DNA from: Oegoconia quadripuncta
Lineage: Eukaryota > Arthropoda > Insecta > Lepidoptera > Autostichidae
NCBI GenBank assembly: GCA_949316235.1
Contig: OX438741.1
Span: 16,989,124-17,053,123 of the forward strand
Length of the DNA stretch: 64,000 bases
Direction of reading: 5' to 3'
In this document: one piece after another, positions 1 to 9,317 of the stretch
How positions within the stretch are numbered: position 1 is the stretch's first letter
How the letters are laid out: every line of letters begins with the position of its first letter
The notes under the pieces: generated by a model
What the model saw: the letters and a program-made list of their open reading frames with translations, nothing else
Database searches by the model: none
Told to the model about the DNA's origin: nothing
Translations under genes and position numbers: made by a program

Positions 1-20
1 TTTTCTTGAAATCCATTATA
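1..20 (+). repeat. 3' end of left LTR (cut by window edge)
   Basis: These 20 bases are identical to 4748-4767. They are followed at 21-53 by the expected primer-binding region, which has no TGG start. The stretch TCAGAAGCGGGAT at 22-34 resembles the complement of a tRNA-Leu acceptor/T-arm region apart from that missing start; the primer assignment is weak. Confidence 0.75.
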
Positions 21-53
21 TTCAGAAGCGGGATCGAGTCTACATCCCGTAAA

Positions 54-1001
54 ATGAAGAGGAACCGAAAAGAACCTGGATATTACGTAAGATCGAAGAA
101 GAGCAGAATTTCTCATCAAGTAAGTGAAGACGAATATGATAATTCTTCTAGTTCTATTAATAAAATTATTAATAAAAAAGTTGATAAGGCTATCAAAAAC
201 CTTATCCAGATTGACGGTAGTTTGGAATTAAAATCAAACAAATTACTTAATACTGCTAAGCTGATTCCTGATTTTGATCCTGAAAATAGAGATATGAATG
301 TAAAAAGTTGGCTAAAGAAAATTGAACAACTTGGAAAAATTTATAACTGGTCAGACGAGACAAAATCTTTCAATCTTCAATCAAAGCTACAAGGGCAAGC
401 TCGAGTTTGGTTTAATCGCTTAGATTCTTATGACCACACCTGGCAAGAATGGAATTCTATGTTAATTAAAGCTTTCCCTCGATATCACGATTATGCTACC
501 CTACTTGATGAATTAATGAATCGAAAAAAAACTGCTAGCGAGTCTATGACTAAATATTACCAGGAAAAGTTAGCGATGTGTTATAGGTGTCAATTGAGCG
601 ATCAAGCATCCGTGTCATGTATTATTCGAGGACTACCACATGAATTACAAGCAAATGCTCAGGCGTTTCAATGTTCCAGCCCTGATGAACTGTATGAAGG
701 ATTTTTGTCGGCGTTTGATAACTATCAGACTGCACCCTTCAACAAGACTGTACCTTTCGTTTCAAAATTATCTAGCACTTCGCGAGCACCAGAAGCAGCT
801 ATTCCAAAAAAACCGCCAATCTGCTTTCGGTGCAATCAGAGCGGGCACGTGGCCCCAAACTGTGCGCTACCGGATAAACGTAAGTGTTATCGATGTGGTA
901 AGATTGGACACGTGGCATCTAGTTGTACTTCGGCTCAAGTGGCGTCGTCCGAGCCAGTGAAAAAAGTACAGATATTGTCAAAATTTAAACGATGTATATA
1001 G
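54..1001 (+). CDS. gag: Gag-like structural protein of the LTR element
   Basis: Capsid/nucleocapsid polyprotein that would package the element RNA in cytoplasmic particles. The first ATG past the LTR is at 54, giving 315 residues; the frame is open further upstream but only through LTR and primer site. The N-terminus is basic. The middle has the WLKKIEQL to WFNRL to FP pattern of retrotransposon gag domains (nt about 305-640). Two CX2CX4HX4C zinc knuckles lie at about nt 831-930, the nucleic-acid-binding part. The last 41 bases overlap the open protease frame, so protease is probably made by a frameshift near 961-1001 (+1 relative to gag). No internal stop is present. Confidence 0.85.
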   Translation: MKRNRKEPGYYVRSKKSRISHQVSEDEYDNSSSSINKIINKKVDKAIKNLIQIDGSLELKSNKLLNTAKLIPDFDPENRDMNVKSWLKKIEQLGKIYNWSDETKSFNLQSKLQGQARVWFNRLDSYDHTWQEWNSMLIKAFPRYHDYATLLDELMNRKKTASESMTKYYQEKLAMCYRCQLSDQASVSCIIRGLPHELQANAQAFQCSSPDELYEGFLSAFDNYQTAPFNKTVPFVSKLSSTSRAPEAAIPKKPPICFRCNQSGHVAPNCALPDKRKCYRCGKIGHVASSCTSAQVASSEPVKKVQILSKFKRCI

Positions 1002-1329
1002 AAAAACCGCTAAAGTTAATAACATACACATGAAATCGTATATTGACACCGGCAGCGAACTAAATGTTATTTCAAAATTCGCAGCACAAGCACTTAAATT
1101 ACCGATAAGTTCTACCAATACGGTTCTTAGAGGCTTCGTCGGAAATTCAGTTCACGCACAAGGAGAGGTTAATTTTGAACTATGTGTCGATGAGGTTAAA
1201 ATCAATACGTCAGCAGTAATTACCGACATTGACCTTGGAGATGTTGTACTTATAATAGGACAGCCAGTAATTAACAACAAGGATGTTGTACTTCATGTCT
1301 CGCAGAACGGGCTGAACTCAGTATGGTAA
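961..1329 (+). CDS. Retroelement aspartic protease frame
   Basis: Frame open from 961 (just after a stop at 958-960) to TAA at 1327-1329; the first ATG is at 1030. It contains the D-T-G-S active site (Asp codon at 1045-1047) followed by hydrophobic strands and a late IIGQPVI segment, as in retropepsins that cleave Gag-Pol. It overlaps the end of gag by 41 nt in the +1 frame, and its stop overlaps the ATG of the next frame (ATG 1323-1325). About 100 residues from the ATG fits one protease monomer; the enzyme acts as a dimer. Whether it is normally a separate frame or results from a one-base indel cannot be told from one copy. Confidence 0.8.
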   Translation, partial: KKYRYCQNLNDVYRKTAKVNNIHMKSYIDTGSELNVISKFAAQALKLPISSTNTVLRGFVGNSVHAQGEVNFELCVDEVKINTSAVITDIDLGDVVLIIGQPVINNKDVVLHVSQNGLNSVW

Positions 1330-4300
1330 ATGCAAATTATCTCAATTCTATTGACATAGTTGTGGAAGCGACTCGTTTCAGAGTACAGGTGGCTGAAGAT
1401 ACCGACATTCCAGTGGGAGACAGTTTGGTGAAAGTAATTGTACAAGGAAATCCATCCGGCGACGTGTGCACAAAACCACGACAGCATAGTATGGGAAATG
1501 TGATCTTCGCTATAGCCAGCTCCGTCCTTCATGATGGTTGTGGATACGTGAGAGTTTGTAACATCGGAGAGGATCCCATAAAATGGATGAGGGGCGAAAC
1601 AATTACTCGAGCAGAAAAATGTGATCTTATATCTGAGGTGAGTGCAGATTTATTATTAATGAGTAGAGGAGAGGCAAAGGAACACATGCCGTGCGACGAT
1701 GTGTGTGGTGTAAGGGTAGGTGAAATTGATGTTGGACAAGTAAATGAGTCAGAAATGTGTAGTCTTGTTGACTTATTAAAATCATACTCTGATTGTTTTG
1801 CGAGCTCCGTAAAAGAAATAGGTGTCACAAATCTTGGTGAAATGCATATTAAACTCACAACCGATAAACCGGTTAATAAAAAACCGTACAGGCTAGCGCA
1901 TTCAGAAAGAGAGATTGTAGCTAAAAAGATAGAAGAGATGTTGGATGGTAACATCATTAGGGAGTCCACGTCAGAGTATGCTTCACCAATAATACTTGTG
2001 CGAAAGAAAAATGGTGACTATAGATTATGTGTAGATTATAGAGCGCTTAACGCAATAACTGTTAAAGACAGATTTCCGCTACCCCACATAGATGATGAGT
2101 TATCCAAATTAGCGGGTAAGAAATTTTTCACGAATCTAGATCTTTATGCAGGCTATCATAACGTTAAGATACATCCAGAATCAGTTAACAAGACCGCTTT
2201 TGTTACGCAAGATGGTTCATTTGAATACTTAAGAGTTCCGTTTGGACTTGCGAATGCACCCTCCGTTTTTATGCGAGTGATGCAAAAATTAGTAAAACTA
2301 GTGGGTAGTAGTGAAATAATAGCTTTTCTGGATGACATGTTGTTGTCGACGGTTACAGTCGCTGAAGGTTTGCAATTATTAGAAAAGGTGTTTGTTGAAT
2401 TAAGAAAAGTTAATCTGAAATTAAATATGAGCAAGTGTTCTTTTCTTAAGGATGAAGTTTCGTTTCTAGGACATGAAATAAGTTCAAAGGGTATAAGACC
2501 AGGTAATCATAAAATTGAAGCCGTTTCTAAATTCAAACCCCCTAGCAATCTGCATGAATTGCGCCAATTTTTAGGTCTTTGTAGCTATTTCCGCAAATAT
2601 ATCGAGCAGTTTGCTACGATCGCCAAACCTCTGACTGATTTAACAAAAAAAAGCTCTGAGTGGGTATGGGGTGTTGAGCAGCGCAATAGCTTCCAGTCTC
2701 TCAAGGATAAACTTTGTTCGCGACCAGTACTTGCATTATATGACCGAAACTTGCCTTGCGAAATTCACACTGATGCTAGCAAGCATGGTCTGGCCGGTAT
2801 CTTGCTACAAACTCAGGAAAGCGGACAATTGAAACCAGTATTCTATTTTAGCAGGGTAACTTCTCGTGAAGAGTCTATATATCATAGCTATGAACTAGAA
2901 ACTTTAGCCGTTGTTGAGTCCCTAAAACGATTTAGGGTTTATGTTTTGGGTAAACCCATTAAAGTTGTAACTGATTGCTCAGCAGTTAGGTATACTTTAG
3001 AAAAAAAAGATTTGTTGCCTAGAATTGCCAGATGGTGGCTGACAATACAAGAATATGATATTCAAATCGAATATAGGGCCCAGGATCGCATGAAGCACGT
3101 CGATGCTTTGAGCCGAAATCCGAACGTTTCGAATACTCAGTGCGAACCAAACGAACGCAGCCTTATTAGTGAACGCATTCCTTTGAGCGTTCCCCTTCCG
3201 CTTCCTGGTTTTATTAGTGCCAATGTCAATAAAATATCAAGTGAAGATTGGTTTTTGACAGTTCAAATGCAAGACGAGAAATTACTTAATATAATTAAAC
3301 AATTAAGTGAAGGTAGTGCGTGCAGTGACATTGCAAATAATTACAAAATATGTGATAACAGACTCTATCGTAAAACTCTGACAGGCGATAAATTAGTCGT
3401 GCCAACATTCGCAAGATGGAAACTTATGCAGAAGTTTCACGACCAGATTGGGCATGTAGGAATAAAACGGTGCGAGGAGGTCATTAAATCGGACTACTGG
3501 TTTCCTAAAATGACTCGTTTCATTAAAAAATATGTCAGTTCGTGCCTCGAGTGTGCATATGGCAAAGGTGAATATGGTAAACCCTCTGGTGAGTTACACC
3601 CTATTCCTAAGCCCTCATTACCCATGGAAACTGTTCATATTGACCACCTGGGGCCTTTCTGTAGAACCAAGAAAGGTCACCAATATATACTAATGATTGT
3701 TGATGCTTTTTCTAAATTTCTGATAGCCCGTCCGTCCAGGACTATTAATTCTATTGAAACAGTAGACATATTGAGGGATATATTTAGCTTGTTTGGATAT
3801 CCAAGAAGGGTTGTATCTGACCGAAATTTGGCTTTTACCAGTAGGGTTTTTAAAGAGTTCTCACAACAACATCAATTTCATCACACTCTGAATGCAATTG
3901 CTTGTCCACGTGCGAATGGCCAAGTAGAACGCTACAATAGGACACTCCTTGATGCCATGCGCACACGGAACAGGGATCCAAACATGTGGACAGAATGCTT
4001 GCCCGATGTACTATGGGGCATCAACAATACCAGGAATGAAGCACTTGGCTACCACCCCTATGAGGTGATGTTTAGTCATAAAGGTCGCTTACTTCCTAAC
4101 TTAGCAGGTGGGGAGGGGCATTTACCAGTTGCTGAAAAGCGAAAAATTGCTGCTGATAGATTGCGGAAGAAAGCGGAAATCATGAAACACCATTATGACA
4201 AACGTCATAAGCCTGAGAAAACTTTTAGCAAGGGGGCCCTAGTATTATGGAAACAAGCACCTACAGGTGGGGAGGTCAAAAATGTAAATACTAAACTTCA

Positions 4301-4517
4301 GGTGTTGTATTCGGGCCCCTATGTTATCCAAAGAGTTCTTAGTAATGGTAGGTATGAAATCAGAAGTATCAAAGGTATGAGGGGATATAAGAAGTTTACA
4401 GGCATAGTCGCTGCTGATGCTCTTAGAGCTTACCATAGTGCTCCACCTTGTAGTGAGCCCAGTAGCGATGAAGAAGTAATTACTAGGGATGATTTGATTG
4501 ATTTATTAGAGAGTTAA
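1323..4517 (+). CDS. pol: Pol: reverse transcriptase, RNase H, integrase
   Basis: 1064-residue frame with no internal stop. RT: FTNLDL catalytic Asp near residue 271 and FLDD box near 333 (Leu in place of the more common Ala/Val second position). RNase H: TDAS near 482, ELE and TDC downstream. Integrase: H-X4-H then C-X2-C zinc finger near 704-740, catalytic D near 771, D near 832 and E near 868 with exactly 35 residues between the last two (DD35E). The C-terminal tail is acidic. It copies the RNA to cDNA and inserts it. It lies -1 relative to the protease frame, and frame 3 is open from 1275, so the two overlap by 55 nt. All key residues are present. Confidence 0.93.
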   Translation: MVNANYLNSIDIVVEATRFRVQVAEDTDIPVGDSLVKVIVQGNPSGDVCTKPRQHSMGNVIFAIASSVLHDGCGYVRVCNIGEDPIKWMRGETITRAEKCDLISEVSADLLLMSRGEAKEHMPCDDVCGVRVGEIDVGQVNESEMCSLVDLLKSYSDCFASSVKEIGVTNLGEMHIKLTTDKPVNKKPYRLAHSEREIVAKKIEEMLDGNIIRESTSEYASPIILVRKKNGDYRLCVDYRALNAITVKDRFPLPHIDDELSKLAGKKFFTNLDLYAGYHNVKIHPESVNKTAFVTQDGSFEYLRVPFGLANAPSVFMRVMQKLVKLVGSSEIIAFLDDMLLSTVTVAEGLQLLEKVFVELRKVNLKLNMSKCSFLKDEVSFLGHEISSKGIRPGNHKIEAVSKFKPPSNLHELRQFLGLCSYFRKYIEQFATIAKPLTDLTKKSSEWVWGVEQRNSFQSLKDKLCSRPVLALYDRNLPCEIHTDASKHGLAGILLQTQESGQLKPVFYFSRVTSREESIYHSYELETLAVVESLKRFRVYVLGKPIKVVTDCSAVRYTLEKKDLLPRIARWWLTIQEYDIQIEYRAQDRMKHVDALSRNPNVSNTQCEPNERSLISERIPLSVPLPLPGFISANVNKISSEDWFLTVQMQDEKLLNIIKQLSEGSACSDIANNYKICDNRLYRKTLTGDKLVVPTFARWKLMQKFHDQIGHVGIKRCEEVIKSDYWFPKMTRFIKKYVSSCLECAYGKGEYGKPSGELHPIPKPSLPMETVHIDHLGPFCRTKKGHQYILMIVDAFSKFLIARPSRTINSIETVDILRDIFSLFGYPRRVVSDRNLAFTSRVFKEFSQQHQFHHTLNAIACPRANGQVERYNRTLLDAMRTRNRDPNMWTECLPDVLWGINNTRNEALGYHPYEVMFSHKGRLLPNLAGGEGHLPVAEKRKIAADRLRKKAEIMKHHYDKRHKPEKTFSKGALVLWKQAPTGGEVKNVNTKLQVLYSGPYVIQRVLSNGRYEIRSIKGMRGYKKFTGIVAADALRAYHSAPPCSEPSSDEEVITRDDLIDLLES

Positions 4518-4603
4518 TTTTGTGTTTTTGCGCCCAATTGCGGCGCAATTGTTGCTGGATGGTCGACTGTAATGAAAATGGCCCGAGCGAGATGTGGAGA
4601 GAC

Positions 4604-4650
4604 AAGGATAGCTACAGAGGGACGAGGCGAGGAGAGGAGCGGGGGTGGAG
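4604..4650 (+). other. Purine-rich tract, candidate polypurine tract
   Basis: Almost pure A/G run of about 45 bases downstream of pol, densest at 4621-4650, the type of sequence that primes plus-strand synthesis just before a right LTR. A shorter one (GGAAGGAAG, 4704-4712) is the alternative. The choice sets the LTR length at about 110 or 55 bp; too little of the left LTR is in the window to decide. Confidence 0.35.
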
Positions 4651-4747
4651 TAAATAAAATGGTGTGCAGTGGCGGCCTTCGTTCATTATTTTTTCGGATT
4701 TTTGGAAGGAAGTTAATTAAACTTACAGTGATTCACAATTACAGTAG

Positions 4748-4767
4748 TTTTCTTGAAATCCATTATA
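4748..4767 (+). repeat. 3' terminal part of right LTR
   Basis: Exact 20-base match to the window start; identity stops at 4768. This marks the outer end of the element. The 5' border of this LTR is unresolved (see the purine tract), and no target-site duplication can be checked because the left outer end is outside the window. Confidence 0.75.
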
Positions 4768-5138
4768 CTATAGTTACATTTGGCACAATCGATATAATAT
4801 AATCAACATTCGGAACAAATTTATGTAGTAATCATAGCAAAAAATATTTAAAAATTGTGCTATACTTTCTATCAGTAACATATTATATTTTCTAAGATTG
4901 GTGGCGTAATTTTAATATCACGTAATGCAGATTTTTTAATGTCAATGAAATAATCTAATCTAATAAACGTCATATAGTGATATGATGATGATGAATCTAT
5001 AAAACTTGACCGTGGACAGAAAATTCAAGATAAACATCTAGGAGCATTAAGTTAGATCAAGTCGACTGAACCAAGAAAAGTAAACTGCTACCGCTGTTTT
5101 TCTATATTTATGATACGATTGTAATTGAGATGTTATAC
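4768..5138. other. Gap between retrotransposon and channel exon E
   Basis: AT-rich with no recognisable exon. In particular there is no minus-strand cysteine-rich DEG/ENaC exon with a QRxC motif, which should follow exon E. Probably intron. Confidence 0.4.
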
Positions 5139-5263
5139 TTAGCAGCTTCAGGGGCTGTATAAACAGTGAGAGCAGTGACGTAAAGCTTCATATAGAAATC
5201 TTCAGCAGAGAAACGACGCTTCGAAGACACATCTGCTACTTCCAAAGGACCGTGGATGAAAGC
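5139..5263 (-). CDS. Pickpocket-like DEG/ENaC channel, exon E
   Basis: Fifth visible exon (residues about 262-302). Acceptor TTTTTTTTTGCAG immediately precedes 5263 on the minus strand; it starts in phase 0, matching exon D. It reads HGPLEVADVSSKR then YMKLYVTALTVYTAPEA, the conserved extracellular block before the cysteine-rich region of insect pickpocket channels. The most likely donor is AA|GTATAA at 5138-5139 (phase 2), because the family normally continues with a QRxC stretch; reading through reaches a stop after 12 codons. No following exon is found in the window. Confidence 0.75.
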
Positions 5264-6014
5264 CTGCAAAAAAAAAACAATGATCACCTATGTTGTCATA
5301 ATACTAAATATAATACTTTAAATATAATACAAGTTATAAAGGTCGACAAAGTAAACCTCAAAGACAAGAGAGCAGTTGTAGACATGTTGTTATCACCCTG
5401 AAAACTTGGAAGTGATGACTCATGAGTCAGTAATTTAAGTAACTCTCCGTAACCGCTCGCATGTCTATCAGTGCTTTACAGGATTTATTTCGGTTAGTGT
5501 GCGTTGAAATTATAGCTCTATCAACGCCTTTCCATCTTATATCAAGCGCGGACAAGGCACCCAACCATTTCTTGTCAACACACCGAACATTCGCATGAAG
5601 CGTTTCGTTTTTTTTATTCATGACGTGAACAACTAAGGTATGGTACTCATGACAGCCCTGGTATACTTTTTGATATCTTCAAGGCTACAGTAAATAGATA
5701 TTTAATGCATGCAATCTTCATCGCAAAAGAGGCAGAAATAGATTAGAGGGTAGTTACTCATCTATGGTGTTAATATGTCGCATAGTATTGTGAACATTTA
5801 TATATTCTATATTGTATATAGACGGGATACGGCTGCTATAAATCTTGATAATGATATATTTAATAGAATAGACTTACCTTTGGTTTTACTTACATCTGAT
5901 TTTAAATTAAGGAGAGAAATGGGTACACGCGCTCACCCGAATTTGTAGTACGGCCTATCTTACCTTAAAGCGGAAATACAGCACTACAATTAGCGTAGAC
6001 ATTTGGCAGCAGAC
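5264..6014 (-). other. Intron between channel exons D and E, left part
   Basis: AT-rich; no feature I can support apart from the MITE that follows at 6018. Confidence 0.5.
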
Positions 6015-6017
6015 TTA

Positions 6018-6375
6018 AGGTCTTAGCATACGTGACGTGTTTATTCTCGTGCCGGACGGAACGGGACGATTTTTTGACATCGTTGCATTTAAAAACATAG
6101 CAATAAAATACACGTGGCGAGAAACACGGGCGGAACGGGACGGCAATAGAAAAAACATCGTTATGGCATCTTCTTCATCTAATACTACGGCAACCATTGC
6201 TAGTTCTTCAAAAGTAAAATCGAACATTTTGTGCTGAAATATGGTTGCAGCACCTGCACGACTATCGTTGAACACCGTTCTGTACGTATGTTTTAAAACC
6301 ACTTTCACGTTAGGAACTATACCTGTCCCGTCTCCGTTCCGTCCGAGAAATTACCCGTCACGTATGCTAAGACCT
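6018..6375. mobile_element. Harbinger-like MITE with about 50 bp TIRs and TTA duplication
   Basis: The ends are inverted: left AGGTCTTAGCATACGTGACG, with the same sequence in reverse at the right end (two changes early on), then a shared ACGGAACGG segment. Flanks are TTA at 6015-6017 and TTA at 6376-6378, the 3-bp duplication used by PIF/Harbinger transposases. Length 358 bp, no transposase. Sits in the intron between channel exons D and E. A minus-strand frame (6015-6308) crosses it but has no convincing domain. Confidence 0.75.
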
Positions 6376-6518
6376 TTATATAATAGAATAATGCCCAACC
6401 ATCAATAACACTGAGTAAATTGTAAATCTGTACGTAACACGATGTTGTTGATGATGCAAGGAGGCAGACAACAAAGGAACCTTCAAATCTTCATAAATAG
6501 CATTTATAATTAACTCAC

Positions 6519-6633
6519 GTCATATGGCGTAGATAAATTGATGACCTGAGCAAACACTTCTCCATCTAAAGGATGAACGAAGAATGTTGGCTGCTCAATC
6601 GTCAACGTATCCCATCTGTTGGCTAGTCTGTAT
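6519..6633 (-). CDS. Pickpocket-like DEG/ENaC channel, exon D
   Basis: 115 nt. Acceptor TTCCAG ends at 6634 and donor GTGAGT begins at 6518. Entry phase 2 matches exon C, exit phase 0 matches exon E. Encodes YRLANRWDTL...HPLDGEVFAQVINLSTPYD; the PLDG-VYAQV-like block followed by YD is typical of the finger/thumb extracellular region of insect pickpocket subunits. Open throughout. Confidence 0.8.
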
Positions 6634-7404
6634 CTGGAAGTTTCGTAAGTTCATTTTAATTTACATCATCATCAACCTAACGGCTTACATTCCAGGTTGT
6701 GGTTGAGGCCTGCACACAAATAACCATTGTAATAGGAATATTCGTAGCTATTGTAACCACAAGATATAGAAATAAGCTTGCTGTCCATGTCAGTCGTTCA
6801 CTATTTGTAAAATAATTAATCACTGTAAAATACTGCAACAGCACTGCCACCGATACAACATACAAAAACAAAACACAACCAGTCGAAAACAAAATATAAA
6901 TACATGTTAATATATAAAATAAAGACAATAAAACTGGGAGACTGGCCCAAATATCAACGCACAGGCCAAACGTGAACTCGAGGTTCAAGAAAATTGGCTA
7001 GCCCAATCTTTGCTTTACTTACCTATATGAGTAAGTGCACCACGGAAGAAAGATTAGTATTTGAATTTTCGTCTTAAGGGAGTCAAAGAAGAGGGACAAA
7101 TATTGCAAACAAAAGTTAATATCTTCGGAATTATGGACTCTAGAACTATGTAATCTGGCTTAACATAACAAAATTTTTAAGAAAAATATTTATATTCCTA
7201 CATTTTGCCAATTTGACGATTTACAAGAAAATGTAAATCAAAGTCCTATACTGAAACAAAATTTAAAATAAATAATAAAAAAAATATTTTAAAAATAATA
7301 TTGGTGTTACTTCAAAGATAATAATAGGCGGGGCACCTGTGCTGATCAAAGGTCGGAATAGTTATTAAATTCTCTGAAAGTAAATAAAAATTTTTTGTAC
7401 TTAC
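6634..7404 (-). other. Intron between channel exons C and D
   Basis: AT-rich. A 103-codon minus frame (6677-6988) is hydrophobic but shows no family pattern and no matching splice phase; not annotated as coding. Confidence 0.5.
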
Positions 7405-7671
7405 GATGGCGAATTATAGTCAGCCACTAATGAATTTATAGCATGGCACAATCCCATTTCAGTTATAGTTGGCACTACATTTAAGCTGATGCCTGAAGCG
7501 CCAATGGTGAGTGTAGGTCTGAAAGATCCTGTGAGATTCAAGACGAGACCCAAGTAGTTATCAGGAGGGATTCCATCGTAATACGGGACATCTTCAAAGT
7601 TCTCATATGAAGCGTTTGCAAGTGCTATGATGAATTGTTCCAACTTCTCTTTATCAGGTTCTGGAGAATTG
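7405..7671 (-). CDS. Pickpocket-like DEG/ENaC channel, exon C
   Basis: 267 nt. Acceptor TTTCAG|C at 7672/7671, donor TC|GTAAGT at 7405/7404, entry and exit phase 2. Encodes the first part of the large extracellular domain (residues about 133-222), ending with TITEMGLCHAINS: the T-x-x-G-x-C-x-x-x-N block conserved in DEG/ENaC channels, whose Cys forms a disulfide. Several Asn-X-Ser/Thr sites would be on the outside of the cell. No stops. Confidence 0.85.
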
Positions 7672-7769
7672 CTGAAAGTAATTATTAGATATGTCTGAAT
7701 TACCGCTGAGAAAAAATATTACGACACATATTGGTTTCTTGAGCAAATATACTATTGTGTTGTCAATAC

Positions 7770-8010
7770 CCACTTCATCATCATCATCATCACATATCGC
7801 CGGACGTCTACTCGGTGGCTGGGTGCGACAGTAAACCAGCACTCAGCTCTTATAAGCTCTGCATAAAGCTGAGTATCGACTCAGGGAATCGTCCCTTTCA
7901 CTACTGTGACGTTCTGATAGTGTTCTGTTATTTTATTTGTCTAACAATTGTTGTATATGTGTCGACGTGGCGAATAAACAGTTTCTTTCTTTCATTCTTT
8001 CTACTGCTGA
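7770..8010 (+). repeat. LINE 3' UTR-like tail with TTTC repeat end
   Basis: Intronic. Begins with a CATCATCAT run and ends GAATAAACAG followed by a TTTC-type tail, the layout of the LINE-H 3' end seen at 24246-24697. No coding part remains. Confidence 0.4.
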
Positions 8011-8079
8011 TCTAACCTATCATACTACGTACATAATTGTTACTACCTCACTAATAATGAAATTATCGATTGTATGTAC

Positions 8080-8218
8080 TGTGCACTTCCACAGAATACC
8101 AGCGTCGTGGTTGTTTCAAACCGACACTGAATTGAGACATTTTGGATTTCGAAACCCATTGTAGATATTTTTATATATATATATGTCCAATTAAATTCTT
8201 TCGCCTCTTTTTCTTTCA
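8080..8218 (+). repeat. LINE-H type 3' tail
   Basis: Shares CCACAGAATACCAGCGTCG and a following TTTTGGATTT with 9045-9200 and with the 3' UTR of the LINE at 23585-24697. It ends in a pyrimidine TTTC-like tail. Intronic between channel exons B and C. Confidence 0.55.
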
Positions 8219-8243
8219 AATAAAATATTATTAATGTCCTTAC

Positions 8244-8441
8244 CCAACATATATCTCGAGTTTCTTCGGATCCACTTTCTTACGAGGACAAATGGTAATG
8301 CAAGGGAAGGTGGTGTTCCAGGCAAACATGTCTCTGTCCATAGACACGACGGTAGGAGAGTACTGGTAGCGAATCCAGGTTGTCTGAGAAAGGTAGATGG
8401 AACCAAACACCGATAAAGCCACCATGGACAACCATAGAAAA
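8244..8441 (-). CDS. Pickpocket-like DEG/ENaC channel, exon B (TM1)
   Basis: 198 nt, acceptor TTTACAG|T (8442/8441), donor GG|GTAAGG (8244/8243), phase 2 in and out. Encodes the first transmembrane helix (about residues 68-90, FLWLSMVALSVFGSIYL), then the start of the extracellular side with the family hallmark FPCITICP at about residues 113-120 (consensus FPAVTIC). The other two frames on this strand are open by chance but break the family pattern. This exon fixes the topology: N-terminus inside, large loop outside. Confidence 0.88.
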
Positions 8442-8605
8442 CTGTAAAAAAAAACATAATAAATATCTCCACAATATTGACCGAAAAAAAGTGATTACAT
8501 ATTCTAGGGTGATCAGTTGTGAAAGTACTTTCAGAGGAAATCTATTGAATAAATTCTTAAAGTGCACAAACTAATGACGTCGGTTAAATGTTGTATCCTA
8601 CTTAC

Positions 8606-8863
8606 ACTTCCAAAGGATGCCTTCGACTAGCAACAAGATGGTTTAAGCCATGAATGGAAGAAGTTTCCAGAAATACCACCAGATATGCCTTAGCTTTATC
8701 TCTCACCACCTCACTTATACTCCGTTTAGGTTTATCATAGAGACGTCCAGGCATATGCTGAATTTCATCCTGGATGATAAGGGATTGATGAGCTCTAATG
8801 AAGTTCATTTTACTTCTATTTCTAGCTCAAGTTGTGACGAATTTCTTGAAGATAACACAATTG
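8606..8863 (-). CDS. Pickpocket-like DEG/ENaC channel, exon A (start codon)
   Basis: First visible exon. Acceptor TTTTTTTTCAG ends at 8864, so a 5' UTR exon lies upstream. An in-frame TGA precedes the first ATG (8808-8806), fixing that start; the coding part is 8606-8808. Encodes the cytoplasmic N-terminus, with FLETSSIHGLNHL at about residues 46-58: the His-Gly gating motif of DEG/ENaC channels is residues 53-54. Donor GT|GTAAGT gives phase 2, joining exon B. Exons A to E together give about 302 residues; family members are usually 450-600, so the cysteine-rich part, TM2 and selectivity filter are missing. Likely a sodium-permeable channel subunit; the ligand is unknown. Confidence 0.85.
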
Positions 8864-9035
8864 CTGAAAAAAAAACAAGAATTTTATTTAAGTTGGGTAT
8901 AAAGACCAACTATTCATTATTATGTAGCTTTCACTCGGGACTCCTCCAGCTTGACTCATTTCTTATTGATTAAAGTAACTGATGTTATATCGAGCTCTAT
9001 CATAATTATCCCCGTAAGGAAATCACGTCGTTTCA

Positions 9036-9202
9036 TTGCCCCATTTCGGTTCCACGGAATACCAGCGTTGTGGTTGCTCCAACCCGACAAATGCTGAGTG
9101 AAGTCCTTTTTGGATTTAGTATAGGTATTGTAAACTTATGTATAAAATACTCTTTATAACAGAAATCCAAATAAATACCTTTCTATTCTTTCTTTTCCAT
9201 TT
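9036..9202 (+). repeat. LINE-H type 3' tail
   Basis: GGTTCCACGGAATACCAGCG at 9049-9068 is shared with 8090 and 24538; it ends in AATAAATAC and a TTTC-rich tail. A 5'-truncated retroposon end just upstream of the channel gene. Confidence 0.55.
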
Positions 9203-9317
9203 CTAAGTCAATACCCGTAATACAAATAAACAAACCCATTATATTAGCATTGATTCAATGGTTACATTAATTAAAAATTCAAGGTTAACTTACGACACGT
9301 TAAAAGAATAAAACCAA

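Larger units (their letters stand above)
1..4767 (+). mobile_element. Ty3/gypsy-type LTR retrotransposon, mag-like, nearly complete
   Basis: Order is gag, aspartic protease, reverse transcriptase, RNase H, integrase, the Ty3/gypsy order; no env frame follows integrase. The first 20 bases of the window recur exactly at 4748-4767, so the window opens in the last bases of the left LTR. The compact size (about 4.7 kb), absence of env, two CCHC knuckles and apparently short LTRs resemble the mag group first described in silk moth; that clade is inference. All three frames are long and open, so the copy looks young. It lies antisense to the channel gene at 5139-8863. Confidence 0.9.

Noticed and set aside
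1323..4517. Retroviral (env-bearing) origin of the LTR element
   Set aside because: No env frame lies between integrase and the right LTR; only a 76-codon chance frame at 4572.
6677..6988. Extra channel exon with hydrophobic helices (possible TM2)
   Set aside because: Position between exons C and D contradicts the family order, and no DEG/GxS filter motif or phase-matched splice sites occur.
8191..8567. Two longer minus frames (93 and 95 codons) over channel exon B
   Set aside because: They are in the wrong frame; the phase-2 junction and the FPCITICP motif select the third frame.
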